From: a virus
Length of the DNA: 24,249 nucleotides
IMG/VR virus record: IMGVR_UViG_3300042691_029527
Coordinates: 1 to 24,249 of that record
Reading direction: 5' to 3' (one strand)
Numbering within the stretch: the first letter of the stretch is position 1; each line of letters begins with the position of its first letter. Shown piece by piece: positions 15,177 to 22,494 of this stretch. Below the pieces are notes generated by a model, which was not told the DNA's origin, made no database searches, and worked only from the letters and a program-made list of their open reading frames with translations. A program made the translations under genes and the position numbers.

Positions 15177-15207
15177 CTAAGGGGTTCCCGTTATGGGAAC
15201 CCCTTAG
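15177..15207. terminator. 13-bp perfect hairpin between the capsid and 69-aa genes
   Basis: CTAAGGGGTTCCC (15177-15189) and GGGAACCCCTTAG (15195-15207) form a perfect 13-bp stem with loop GTTAT. It begins 9 bp after the capsid stop in the minus direction. There is no T-run, so attenuation or protection of the capsid mRNA from 3' decay is as likely as full termination. Confidence 0.6.
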
Positions 15208-15215
15208 CGGATTAA

Positions 15216-16493
15216 TTAGGCAGCGGGAGTAGTGCTGGTGCGATCAAAGATGATCGCGTAGCCGAACTCGGTCTTGATCGGTTTTGACGCGCTGGCAAGG
15301 ATGCCACGGAAGAAACCATTCGTGCCGTCGGGGTTGGCGGCTTCGCTGAGGATGTTGGTCCACTTGAAGTCACCGCGATAGTTGACGGGATTGAAGGTCA
15401 GACCGTTCGAGCCAGACATCGGGTTCGGGATCTGCGACTCCATCACTTGCGGGTGGATGATGTAGGCAGCTTCAAACTTAGCAATGTCATACTCAGAGTT
15501 GTAGCTGGTCACGCCGTTGGTAACGGTATAAGGCTGAACACGGGTGAGGGTTCCGGACACATCTTTGAAACGTGGTGCAAGATCATCAACCAGATGGTAG
15601 AAACCACGGAAGGACTTCTCGACGCCGAGCGGAGCGATGAGATCCGAGACTTTGGCGTTGTTGTAACGCACGTCGTCACGGAAACCAGCTTCGGTTTGCA
15701 GCGAGTAGGAAGCCTCAGAGCTGAGGACAAGCGCGAAGACCGGACGACCGTTTTCCTTGCCATACGATTCAGCGGCAGCGCCTTTACGCACAAGCTGGAA
15801 ATACAGCGAGTCGAGGATCTTGTTGCTGATGTTAGCGGAAGCGTTGGTAACTGCGTCGGCAGCTGCGAGAAGAGTCGTGCCTTCTTTTGTGGCTACAGTA
15901 GTTGTGCCTGTGCTGGCACAGACAACCATGTTTCCACAGAGGCGGTCATACTCGTCACGATAACGGTTTTCCCAAGTGTAGCGGCTCGACTCAGTGAGGA
16001 GATCGAGAACAGCGCGGAGTTGCTCTTGACGATGCGCGGCGAAGCGGAGGTCTTCCAGCGAGATGCGCGGCGACTCGATAACAGCACGGCTGATGCTATA
16101 CGGCTTAAGTTGCTTGCTGAACTGGACAAATGAACGCTTGTCTAGTGTGCCTGTGCCACGTCCGCCTTGGACGTTGTCAGCAGCGTCTTTGAGGGGCTGG
16201 TTGAGGTCCGAAGTGTTGAACGCGTTGTTGGCAGTGTTGACAGTTCCAAGATCGGACCATGTGACGCCAACGTTACTACCAGCAGTGTCAATAGTCGGGA
16301 TAGCGCGGTCATAGACCAGAGTCGTCAATTGATAGCCCATGCCTTCAGGGAAGGCGGACTGCTTAACGAGATCCATCCACGGCGAAGTGTGGAGGGTGCG
16401 CTTGTAGATGTCCTGACCGATGCGGTTAGCTTCCTCGGCGAGGATGGTGTTGATTGCGTCGGTTCCGGTGGAACCAAGATCGAATGCGGGCAT
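15216..16493 (-). CDS. Major capsid protein
   Basis: The protein has 425 residues. It has the size, helix-strand mix and position (just after a scaffold-like gene) of an HK97-fold capsid protein. Typical content includes an N-terminal helix (INTILAEEANRIGQDIYKRTL), SPWMDLVKQSAFPEGMGYQLTTL, a long central helix region (AVLDLLTESSRYTWENRYRDEYDRL), and a late IIHPQVMESQIPNPMSG segment where the P-domain may end. There is no sign of an N-terminal delta domain, which fits a separate scaffold. It has its own promoter about 200 nt upstream. TTTAATACT precedes ATG. Identification rests on gene order more than on a motif. Confidence 0.75.
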   Translation of the reverse strand: MPAFDLGSTGTDAINTILAEEANRIGQDIYKRTLHTSPWMDLVKQSAFPEGMGYQLTTLVYDRAIPTIDTAGSNVGVTWSDLGTVNTANNAFNTSDLNQPLKDAADNVQGGRGTGTLDKRSFVQFSKQLKPYSISRAVIESPRISLEDLRFAAHRQEQLRAVLDLLTESSRYTWENRYRDEYDRLCGNMVVCASTGTTTVATKEGTTLLAAADAVTNASANISNKILDSLYFQLVRKGAAAESYGKENGRPVFALVLSSEASYSLQTEAGFRDDVRYNNAKVSDLIAPLGVEKSFRGFYHLVDDLAPRFKDVSGTLTRVQPYTVTNGVTSYNSEYDIAKFEAAYIIHPQVMESQIPNPMSGSNGLTFNPVNYRGDFKWTNILSEAANPDGTNGFFRGILASASKPIKTEFGYAIIFDRTSTTPAA

Positions 16494-16696
16494 AGTATTA
16501 AAAAGTTGGGGTTGAAAAAGGGGTTGGTTTGGTTTGCCTTACTTCCGACTGATCATATTAGAACTGTTTTGTGGCACAGAGCGGGCCGATCAATCTTTGG
16601 CGCAGCGGTTTTTTTGTAGGTGCACAGACCCTTAATCCCGAATCCTTATAGAACTGCTTAATGGCCAGAGCAACCGTCGGAATCGTTGTCGCGAGT

Positions 16697-16725
16697 AATA
16701 TACGAAAAAAGGGGGTTGGTGTCAA
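16697..16725 (-). promoter_or_regulatory. Strong sigma70-type promoter for the major capsid gene
   Basis: Minus strand TTGACA (16720-16725), a 17-base spacer and TATATT (16697-16702). Transcription would begin near 16690 and leave a leader of about 195 nt before the capsid ATG. The -35 hexamer lies in the loop and right arm of the preceding terminator. Confidence 0.7.
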
Positions 16726-16735
16726 CCCCCTTTTT
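16705..16735 (-). terminator. Rho-independent terminator after the scaffold gene
   Basis: GGGGGTTG (16711-16718), loop GTGT, CAACCCCC (16723-16730), extended by A and T runs on both sides. Reading the minus strand, the stem ends in TTTTTT. It begins 27 bp after the scaffold-like stop. The A/T runs on both sides make it bidirectional in form. Confidence 0.8.
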
Positions 16736-16761
16736 AACATTGTTGTATAGTCGTTTAACAA

Positions 16762-17883
16762 TCACCCGCCGAAGGCTCGATCGATGGCGTCGATAAAGTT
16801 TCCTTCACCGCCAAATCGTTTGGAACCGCTGTTGGAAGAGCCGGACATTTTCGGCTCGGCGTTTTCATACTCAGCCAATTTATCGGTCAATGATTCGATC
16901 TCTTTGCGGAGCCCAACGTATTCACGCACAATGGTTGGAAGCAGCTGCGCGGAGACAGCGTTGTAGGCAAAGTCAACGGGATGGATCACTGTCGGATCGA
17001 CCGAAGCCGCTTTGCTTTGGATCGCGTTGATGTCGATTCCGTCGATCGTCTTGATGAACGGAAGTTTCTCCGCGACACGTTCCACGACATTTCGCGTCAC
17101 GTTCTGGCGCAACTGCACACGTTCGGCAAGTTCCTGTTTCTGGCGGGTTTCTTCCAGAAAGGCAGCTTCTTTTGCGGCTTCTTCCACATTGTCGAAGAGT
17201 GTCTTGCGACGTTCCAGAATAGGGTTAATCTCCTCGATAATGCGGTAGATACGGGCCTTGTCACGGTCAGACGCGTGGGGGAGGATTTCCGACAGGCGTT
17301 CGTCCTGCTGGTCCGCGTTATCCAACGCGAGCACGTCGATCAAGGCGTTAGCGTCAATCTCGTATTTATCGGCGATCTGGTCGGCCTGTTCCATCAGAGA
17401 AGCCAGCGGCTTGGTAACGGCTTCCTGATAAGCGGTGGTCTGCTCAAGATTAGTGAACATCCGCTCCTGCTCATACTCAGCGATTCGGCTCTGGAGCTGC
17501 TCGATGTCTTTGTTTTCCGCGATCGCGGAGAGTTCCTGCAACTTAGCCTCTTGCTCTTTAGAGAGTTGACGGAGTTGGTCGAGTTCGGAACGGCTTCCTT
17601 TTAGCTCCTCCTTCAGCTGCTTGAAACGGTTAGCCGCCTTCGGGGTCCAGTCAACCTCTTCGGTAAGCTGCTCAAGAGGATCTTCTTCGGTCGGTTCCGA
17701 CAGGTCATCGTTTCGTGGTTCCTGAGGTTCCGGAGCAGTTGGCTCATGGTTTTGGTCTTCGGATACAGAGTCGAGTTTCGCGAACGCGGCGTCGAGCGCG
17801 TCGGCAAAGGACGAAGGCGCGGTATCGGGGAGCTGCTCCACTGCTGGAGTTTCCGTTACGGATTCGGCGTTATGTGAGTCCAT
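16762..17883 (-). CDS. Probable scaffolding protein
   Basis: The protein has 373 residues, very acidic at the start (many Glu and Pro up to residue 75), then charged helices with heptad-like pattern (FKQLKEELKGSRSELDQLRQL and onward to about 145; again about 230-270), and a flexible C-terminus with Ser, Gly and a final amphipathic helix FIDAIDRAFGG. Elongated, helical and Glu-rich, lying between portal and capsid, it fits the internal scaffold that guides procapsid assembly. A similar helix, FADALDAAF, occurs at residues 26-34. ATG is preceded by ACCAATACTGA. Confidence 0.65.
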   Translation of the reverse strand: MDSHNAESVTETPAVEQLPDTAPSSFADALDAAFAKLDSVSEDQNHEPTAPEPQEPRNDDLSEPTEEDPLEQLTEEVDWTPKAANRFKQLKEELKGSRSELDQLRQLSKEQEAKLQELSAIAENKDIEQLQSRIAEYEQERMFTNLEQTTAYQEAVTKPLASLMEQADQIADKYEIDANALIDVLALDNADQQDERLSEILPHASDRDKARIYRIIEEINPILERRKTLFDNVEEAAKEAAFLEETRQKQELAERVQLRQNVTRNVVERVAEKLPFIKTIDGIDINAIQSKAASVDPTVIHPVDFAYNAVSAQLLPTIVREYVGLRKEIESLTDKLAEYENAEPKMSGSSNSGSKRFGGEGNFIDAIDRAFGG

Positions 17884-18158
17884 TCAGTATTGGTGGTTTG
17901 TGTTCTGGTGGTGGGGAGTTTGGTGAGTTTGAAGAGATCGTTAAACGCGTCACGGTATCCGGCATACCAAGCAAGACGAAGGTTGTTGTCGTCCGTATTG
18001 GATAAGGTAGCGTGTGTCGGTCCTGAGATCTCTTTCAAGATTGCGACCGCTGTTTGGAACGATTCAGAATCGAGTATTTGCCTCAACTCTTCAACCGCTT
18101 TAATGTCGTGGAACCACCGATCCAACGGGATCGGCAGTTGTATTTTCTTTGTTGCCAT
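17856..18158 (-). CDS. Small helical protein between portal and scaffold (100 aa)
   Basis: The product reads IPLDRWFHDIKAVEELRQILDSESFQTAVAILKEI, then NLRLAWYAGYRDAFNDLFKLTKL, and a Thr-rich tail. Helical, no Cys. Similar short proteins follow portal genes in some phages, but I know no function. It has one of the clearest Shine-Dalgarno sequences in the window: AGGAG, 9 bases before ATG, overlapping the end of the portal gene (stop at 18162). The 3' end overlaps the scaffold start by 28 bp. Confidence 0.55.
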   Translation of the reverse strand: MATKKIQLPIPLDRWFHDIKAVEELRQILDSESFQTAVAILKEISGPTHATLSNTDDNNLRLAWYAGYRDAFNDLFKLTKLPTTRTQTTNTEWTHITPNP

Positions 18159-18161
18159 ATT

Positions 18162-20429
18162 TTATTGCTCCTCTTGAGGAGGACTCATTTTTCTAAATTC
18201 GAGCGCGGCTTTGGAGTCACGGATCGCGACGTCTTGATCAGCTTTGCGCTGGCGGATTTGAAAGTCAAGCTCTGCTTTCTGTCGGGCCATGTCCATCTTC
18301 ATCTGATGTTCCTGCATCTTGAGATCCATCGGAGACGGCATCTGCTGTTGCGGCATCTCTTGGCCCTCTGCCGCCATCTGCTGTTGCGCCTCAGCCTGTT
18401 CCCGCTGCATCTTCTGGAGGGCCTTATTCGTGTTATTGATAGCCTCCTCAGCGTATTGCATGACCTGTTTGGCTTGGCTGACCAGAGATTGAAGTGTCGG
18501 GTCTCCAGCGGCAAACTGGAGCGTCTCGCCGATATGCTGGTAGAATGCTTGCAGCATCGGCAGCGCCTGTTGTGGATCTGCCTGTCCGACGTTGAGCTGC
18601 TCGATGATTTGTCCAAGGACTGGAAGATGAGTCTGCAGGTGCATCCCGTGAAACTCGTTCGGAACGACTGGAACTGGCTGTCCGGCTTGGAGCTGCTGGT
18701 TCTCGAAGTAGGCGATCTTGAGATCAACGGTCGGGCGTTCTTCGACATTAACCGGAACGTAACGGTCCGCCAGATCATGCCCGACGCGTGTGCTGACGAT
18801 GTCGCGAGTCAAGTTCCGGCGACCGACTTCGTCGAAGGATCCAGCCATCGCCTGCATCTCGCGGAGAGCGACGAGTCTGTTGGCGTGGCTGCCGTTTCCG
18901 ATAGAGCGGACAGCTTTGGTCTTGCTGATATCGAGCTTCTTGATGAAGTCGGCCTCCACCCCACGGTCGGCGCAACGCTTGTAGAATTCCTTAATAACCG
19001 CGTCCGGCCTCTTGTTCTCTACAATGCGACGGACCACCTCACGCATGAGTCGGGTCCAAGCCGCATAGAACAAGTTCAAACTCGCACCTGAAAGTCGAGT
19101 TGCGACATCCATGTCCGCAACGACTTGCATCTGGTTCCTATACGGAGACGACTGGTTCGCGCCGTATGTGGAAACGGTATCGGTGTTGAGCTGGAGCTGT
19201 CCGGTCAGATCCTGCAACGCAGGCATCACCGCTTGCGAAAGGTTCGGGATCGCCTTCTCGACGATCTTCACGTTCGGCGACACAATGGCATACGCACCGT
19301 AATAGGTGAACTGCAACTCATCCAGAGCGCGTTGCGATTCCGGCTGTAGCATGACAGCGGAACTAAGCATAGCGCCGTCGATCATCTGGCAACGGAGACG
19401 GTTGCTAGTCTGGATGTGGTTGAAGATGCGTTGGCCCAAACCACGTATGGAGTGGTAGGTTCCGTTGGAACCAACGCCGTATGTAAACATGACATACGCC
19501 TGTTCAGGCGCGGAGTAGCGTGAAAGTTTCTTGTAACAAAAGTCTTTAGGGCTGTCTTCGGCGCAGATGAAGTGCGACACCGAACCGTCCATTTCACGGA
19601 CCAGAAAGTGGAGGACGGAGACTGTCGGATTCTGAAGTCCGGTGTAAAGATCGTTGTTCTTGAGTTCCTGCTGGATAGCTTCCCAATCGGTGTAGAGCGA
19701 TCCGCCTTCCGAGTAGCGGCGTCCGGTTGTTTTAGCGTTTTTAAGAATGATGCGCTTCACTTCGTCAGGATTCCATCCGACTTTAGAAGCCACGTCTTCG
19801 TTGCGAATAAACGCGAAGAGTTCGTGGAGAAGATACTCGCGGCGAATCACGGCCACATCGACTGCGTTTTCGCTCGACGGGGTCTGCCGTGGAATGAGGA
19901 TATCAGCGAAACTGCCGACACGGAAACGCCATTCGTCAGGGTTATCGAAGTATGCGACCCCGACTCCGTGTTTGATGAAGGTGGTGCAGAGCCTCAGGTA
20001 GCTGCTGTGAAACTCCGGCCAGTTGCGGAGCATATTGGTGATCTCGTCGGCAACAATGTCTTCCTTGTATCCGATCTGGCTTTTCTCGCCGACGGTTCCA
20101 CGAACATCTACAAGTCTCTCCAAAGAGCTGTAGAGATCGACGTATGCGGAAAGGGCGATGTCCAGAAGGCGCTGGGCGTCACCGAAGTTCAAGTTGGTCT
20201 TGAGTTGTTGCCCGCTAGACGCGAGCTTGGCCGAGTCGTAAGGAGCCGCGCCGTCGAACATCGAGTCGATCCGTGCGCGGGTCACTGAGGACTTCTCATC
20301 ACCACGGCGCAGCCAGTTGAAGATGGACAGCGCGGACTGAACATCCTTAAGTCTTGTCTCAACTGGTTTGCCTTTTTCGTCCAATGCTTCGAGAGCAAGT
20401 CCGTCGATATCAAGATGCATGGCTGACAT
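18162..20429 (-). CDS. Portal protein
   Basis: From the ATG at 20429 the product has 755 residues (another ATG three codons later is possible; a TTG further up would fall in the promoter). It would form the ring at the capsid vertex through which DNA enters. It has long helices (FGDAQRLLDIALSAYVDLYSSLERLV), a central portal-like part with RGLGQRIFNHIQTSNRLRCQMIDG and VATRLSGASLNLFYAAWTRLMREVVRRIV, and a Gln/Met-rich coiled-coil C-terminus (QKMQREQAEAQQQM, then MDMARQKAELDFQIRQRKAD) like the barrel extension of podovirus portals. It is followed by the scaffold and capsid genes. Length and context make this the best call; no single diagnostic motif exists. Confidence 0.75.
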   Translation of the reverse strand: MSAMHLDIDGLALEALDEKGKPVETRLKDVQSALSIFNWLRRGDEKSSVTRARIDSMFDGAAPYDSAKLASSGQQLKTNLNFGDAQRLLDIALSAYVDLYSSLERLVDVRGTVGEKSQIGYKEDIVADEITNMLRNWPEFHSSYLRLCTTFIKHGVGVAYFDNPDEWRFRVGSFADILIPRQTPSSENAVDVAVIRREYLLHELFAFIRNEDVASKVGWNPDEVKRIILKNAKTTGRRYSEGGSLYTDWEAIQQELKNNDLYTGLQNPTVSVLHFLVREMDGSVSHFICAEDSPKDFCYKKLSRYSAPEQAYVMFTYGVGSNGTYHSIRGLGQRIFNHIQTSNRLRCQMIDGAMLSSAVMLQPESQRALDELQFTYYGAYAIVSPNVKIVEKAIPNLSQAVMPALQDLTGQLQLNTDTVSTYGANQSSPYRNQMQVVADMDVATRLSGASLNLFYAAWTRLMREVVRRIVENKRPDAVIKEFYKRCADRGVEADFIKKLDISKTKAVRSIGNGSHANRLVALREMQAMAGSFDEVGRRNLTRDIVSTRVGHDLADRYVPVNVEERPTVDLKIAYFENQQLQAGQPVPVVPNEFHGMHLQTHLPVLGQIIEQLNVGQADPQQALPMLQAFYQHIGETLQFAAGDPTLQSLVSQAKQVMQYAEEAINNTNKALQKMQREQAEAQQQMAAEGQEMPQQQMPSPMDLKMQEHQMKMDMARQKAELDFQIRQRKADQDVAIRDSKAALEFRKMSPPQEEQ

Positions 20430-20437
20430 TCGCGGGG

Positions 20438-20465
20438 ATAGTAGGCGTTGTGGAAAAAATGTCAA
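20438..20465 (-). promoter_or_regulatory. Candidate promoter for the portal gene
   Basis: Minus strand TTGACA (20460-20465), 16-base spacer, TACTAT (20438-20443), then CCCCGCGA and ATG. The start would fall at or near the first codon. It lies in the 40-bp gap after the NUMOD-like gene. Confidence 0.6.
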
Positions 20466-20469
20466 GACA

Positions 20470-20928
20470 TTATTCGTCTTCGTTAAAGCGTGTGTCGTCG
20501 CCCCATACTTGGCGAACGAATCTAGCCAAACGGATCTGGTATCGGGTTCCGTTCGGTCGGCGTATCGAGATATAGCGTTTGCCGGACGGGCCGTGCAGGA
20601 AGTCAGGCACGATGTAAATACGGTTAGCGTGTATGCCGGACTTGGAGTTACGCAAGCAGTAGACGTCTCCGTAATCTGTAACGGCGTAGTCTGTGTATTC
20701 GGGATGCGCCTTCGCGCCTTCTTTTCCGAAGATGTATTCGGTCGTCATCAGGTCACGGTCTGGATCGGCGAGCTTCTCCAGATTCACGCGGCGGCGGATC
20801 CCGTCGTCGCACACGACTTGGCCGAACACGCCGTTATCGGTTCGGCGAACACGGAGGCGTTTCCCGTCCCTATACAAACGGTTGTCGGAGTCGATCGTGT
20901 ATTTCGTAGCTGTTTTCGGTATAGGCAT
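20470..20928 (-). CDS. NUMOD4-like DNA-binding protein without a nuclease motif
   Basis: The 152-residue basic protein has a second half (residues 81-143) reading YAVTDYGDVYCLRN, then GKRYISIRRPNGTRYQIRLARFVRQVWGD. This is the strand-loop-strand pattern (Y-x-V-x-x-x-G-x-V, then Y-x-x-I-x-x-x-G, then R-x-V-x-x-x-W) of NUMOD4 modules next to HNH homing nucleases. No HNH histidine/asparagine set is present. Residues 10-50 repeat a similar order (YTIDSDNRLYRDGK, GQVVCDDGIRRRVNL). It may bind DNA or be a reduced homing-endonuclease relative. It precedes the portal gene. Confidence 0.5.
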   Translation of the reverse strand: MPIPKTATKYTIDSDNRLYRDGKRLRVRRTDNGVFGQVVCDDGIRRRVNLEKLADPDRDLMTTEYIFGKEGAKAHPEYTDYAVTDYGDVYCLRNSKSGIHANRIYIVPDFLHGPSGKRYISIRRPNGTRYQIRLARFVRQVWGDDTRFNEDE

Positions 20929-20934
20929 GGGGCG

Positions 20935-20962
20935 AGGATAGTATCGGCGGACTCGACGTCAA
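20935..20962 (-). promoter_or_regulatory. Candidate promoter for the NUMOD-like gene
   Basis: Minus strand TTGACG (20957-20962), 16-base spacer, TATCCT (20935-20940), then CGCCCC and ATG. The motif TACTATCC occurs just before the start both here and at the portal gene. Confidence 0.45.
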
Positions 20963-20994
20963 GTTTTTTTCTTAGTAGAGAAAATAATTTTTAA

Positions 20995-21009
20995 GGTCGA
21001 AAATCGACC
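20995..21009 (-). terminator. Short hairpin with T-rich tail, possible weak terminator
   Basis: GGTCGA (20995-21000), AAA, TCGACC (21004-21009). In the minus direction the stem is followed by TTAAAAATTATTTT. A 6-bp stem is short, so the call is tentative; it would insulate the late promoter from control-region transcripts. Confidence 0.3.
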
Positions 21010-21047
21010 CGCCGAATGGCTGTCAATTTATTTTCTCCCTTAGATAT

Positions 21048-21122
21048 AAAAACTTTTCTATAACTACTATAAACAGTTTGCTCTATAGAGCAAACTGTTT
21101 ATCATCATTATAGAAAGTTTTT
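21048..21122. repeat. 75-bp nested inverted repeat with a 34-bp perfect palindrome
   Basis: The centre (21069-21102) is a perfect palindrome with half-site AAACAGTTTGCTC and centre TATA. Outside an imperfect gap, AAAAACTTTTCTATAA (left) pairs with TTATAGAAAGTTTTT (right) with one bulged base. A further half-site AAACAGTTTG is found at 21307-21316. The position in the non-coding control region suits an operator; an origin, a recombination site or a resolved-telomere site are other options. Confidence 0.85.
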
Positions 21123-21295
21123 GAAGTGGGGGGTGGCTACACCCGATCCCCAATCTCCGATCCCGTATCCTGTATCCAGAATCCGTTAAGCTGTAAGGCG
21201 TTATGGCGATAATGGCGTCGTGAACGTGGGGCTGATAAACGCAAATAAGTTGCGATAATGGGCTAAAAATAAAGTAAAAAGATTAATTTTCACTT

Positions 21296-21394
21296 ATGGG
21301 CAAATTAAACAGTTTGTGCTCTGAGGGTCAAAAAAAGGCCCAAAAAAGGGCTCTTATGAAACAATTCGACATGTTACATAAGCAGGATACTTAA
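21296..21394 (+). CDS. Doubtful 32-aa basic peptide
   Basis: ATG at 21296 to TAA at 21392-21394 gives a lysine-rich peptide (SEGQKKAQKRALMKQFDMLHK) that would form an amphipathic helix. There is no clear ribosome-binding site, and the frame overlaps the AAACAGTTTG half-site, so it may be chance. Recorded because it is the only plus-strand frame in the control region with a protein-like composition. Confidence 0.2.
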   Translation: MGKLNSLCSEGQKKAQKRALMKQFDMLHKQDT

Positions 21395-21484
21395 AAAAGA
21401 AACAAACTAGATAGTGGAGCCTTTTTCTCTAACCGATTCCTGAATCTTGACTCACGGTTCGGGTCACACGAATCGGGGTTCGGG

Positions 21485-21637
21485 TCAGCCCTTTGCCGCC
21501 CAAATCAGTCCGGCATTCGCCGTCGCGTAGGACAGCCAGACCAGAGCCCACGCCGTCTCGCCCCTTACCGCATACGATACACCTACCGCCGCGTAGAGGA
21601 TCATCGCGAGACCGACGACTATCTGTTCAAAGCTCAT
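21485..21637 (-). CDS. Small two-span membrane protein (50 aa)
   Basis: ATG at 21635-21637 shares its A with the stop of the previous gene (TAATG), and TGA is at 21485-21487. The product begins MSFEQIVVGLAMILYAAVGV and has a second hydrophobic segment ETAWALVWLSYATANAGLIWA. Two membrane spans around a short VRGE loop. Function unknown; such small proteins are frequent in phages. The tight coupling to the upstream gene supports it. Confidence 0.6.
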   Translation of the reverse strand: MSFEQIVVGLAMILYAAVGVSYAVRGETAWALVWLSYATANAGLIWAAKG

Positions 21638-21906
21638 TAGGCTACACCGTCTCCCTTCACTACACTCCGAGAGTGTATCGTTGATTCCCGTTTCCTTTTT
21701 CGTTGTTCCTTGATCCGCTCTTTGTTCGCCTCGTAATACCGCTTGTTATACTCACGCATCGCTTCCCGTTCTTCAGGCTCTAGGAAATCGCGCACTTCAC
21801 GCTTTCTGACGATGATGTGTTTGTTCTTCGCGTAGTATGCCCGCTGGTATGTGATGCGTGCCTCCTTGTTTTTCCTGTAATACTCTTGTTTTTTGGCGTT
21901 TGGCAT
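21637..21906 (-). CDS. Basic protein with YYxxNK repeats
   Basis: The ATG at 21906 gives 89 residues. An in-frame start 111 bp further upstream is possible but would read through the promoter candidate. Lys, Arg and Tyr are very frequent; YY-x-x-N-K occurs at residues 9-14, 24-29 and 57-62, the kind of repeat seen beside HNH nucleases in phages, though no nuclease core is present. It probably binds nucleic acid. The stop overlaps the next ATG. Confidence 0.55.
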   Translation of the reverse strand: MPNAKKQEYYRKNKEARITYQRAYYAKNKHIIVRKREVRDFLEPEEREAMREYNKRYYEANKERIKEQRKRKRESTIHSRSVVKGDGVA

Positions 21907-21911
21907 GCCCG

Positions 21912-21939
21912 ACGGTAGCCGAAAGCCAGCTATTGTCAA
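21912..21939 (-). promoter_or_regulatory. Candidate promoter for the YYxxNK gene
   Basis: Minus strand TTGACA (21934-21939), 16-base spacer, TACCGT (21912-21917), then CGGGC and ATG. Good -35, weak -10; the same 33-37 nt distance from start codon as at the other late genes. Confidence 0.4.
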
Positions 21940-22214
21940 ATTTTTTCCCACGCACGCATATATAGAACTGTATACTCCACAAAAAACTGGTCTCCCTCCG
22001 GTGGCGTCTCGGCTCAACTTGTTACAATATAGAATAATGCGGAATTGATCGACCCTTGATCATCAATCACTTATGGCTTTTCACTGGTCAAACGGCCACC
22101 ATTCCACCGTTTCGGCCAAGGTTCCGGCCTCCTGATTCCGGAATCCGGCTCCAAGGATCAGGGCACATGGTGATGGTCGCCGGAATCGGTGGCGGTGACG
22201 GTGGCGATGGATTC

Positions 22215-22340
<126 letters not shown>

Positions 22341-22342
22341 CC

Positions 22343-22363
22343 ACTAGTGCGGCCCGCACTAGT
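22343..22363. repeat. Palindrome family, copy 1
   Basis: ACTAGTGCGG, C, CCGCACTAGT: 10-bp arms around one base. It lies directly after the minisatellite and 131 bp before the first plus-strand gene. Confidence 0.9.
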
Positions 22364-22494
22364 CGGCGGCCAGCCGCTTTCCCTTGATTTAATTGGAAAA
22401 GAAACCAGTTGGACAAGCTGTCCTGCAATGGGGAAGTGTAGGCGGTGAATGCCCCGCCATACCACTGAAAACAAACCATCAAACCACTGAAACC

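Larger units (their letters stand above)
16494..16761. other. 268-bp intergenic region upstream of the capsid gene
   Basis: It holds the terminator and promoter described above, then about 195 bases of capsid mRNA leader with no reading frame I trust. A 67-codon frame crosses the whole region but runs through the terminator stem, so I do not call it. Confidence 0.7.
20963..21484. other. Control region, largely non-coding
   Basis: About 520 bases hold the weak hairpin at 20995-21009, the nested palindrome, a GGGTG-GCTA-CACCC hairpin (21131-21144), an AAACAGTTTG half-site, an A-run with a GCCC/GGGC stem (about 21330-21353) that in the minus direction ends in seven T residues and may terminate the 21485-21906 genes, and one doubtful 32-codon frame. 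AT-rich overall. Confidence 0.6.

Noticed and set aside
15447-16133. Long plus-strand frame opposite the capsid gene
   Set aside because: It mirrors the codon bias of the real minus-strand gene. The same applies to plus-strand frames at 3136-3906, 7012-7626, 16981-17604, 18054-19091 and 19572-20288.
16558-16761. 67-codon minus-strand frame before the capsid gene
   Set aside because: It runs straight through the terminator stem and the promoter, has no ribosome-binding site, and its composition is unlike the neighbouring proteins.
22073-22135. 20-codon plus-strand frame starting MAFHWSNGHH
   Set aside because: Too short, no ribosome-binding site, and no neighbour overlap to support it.
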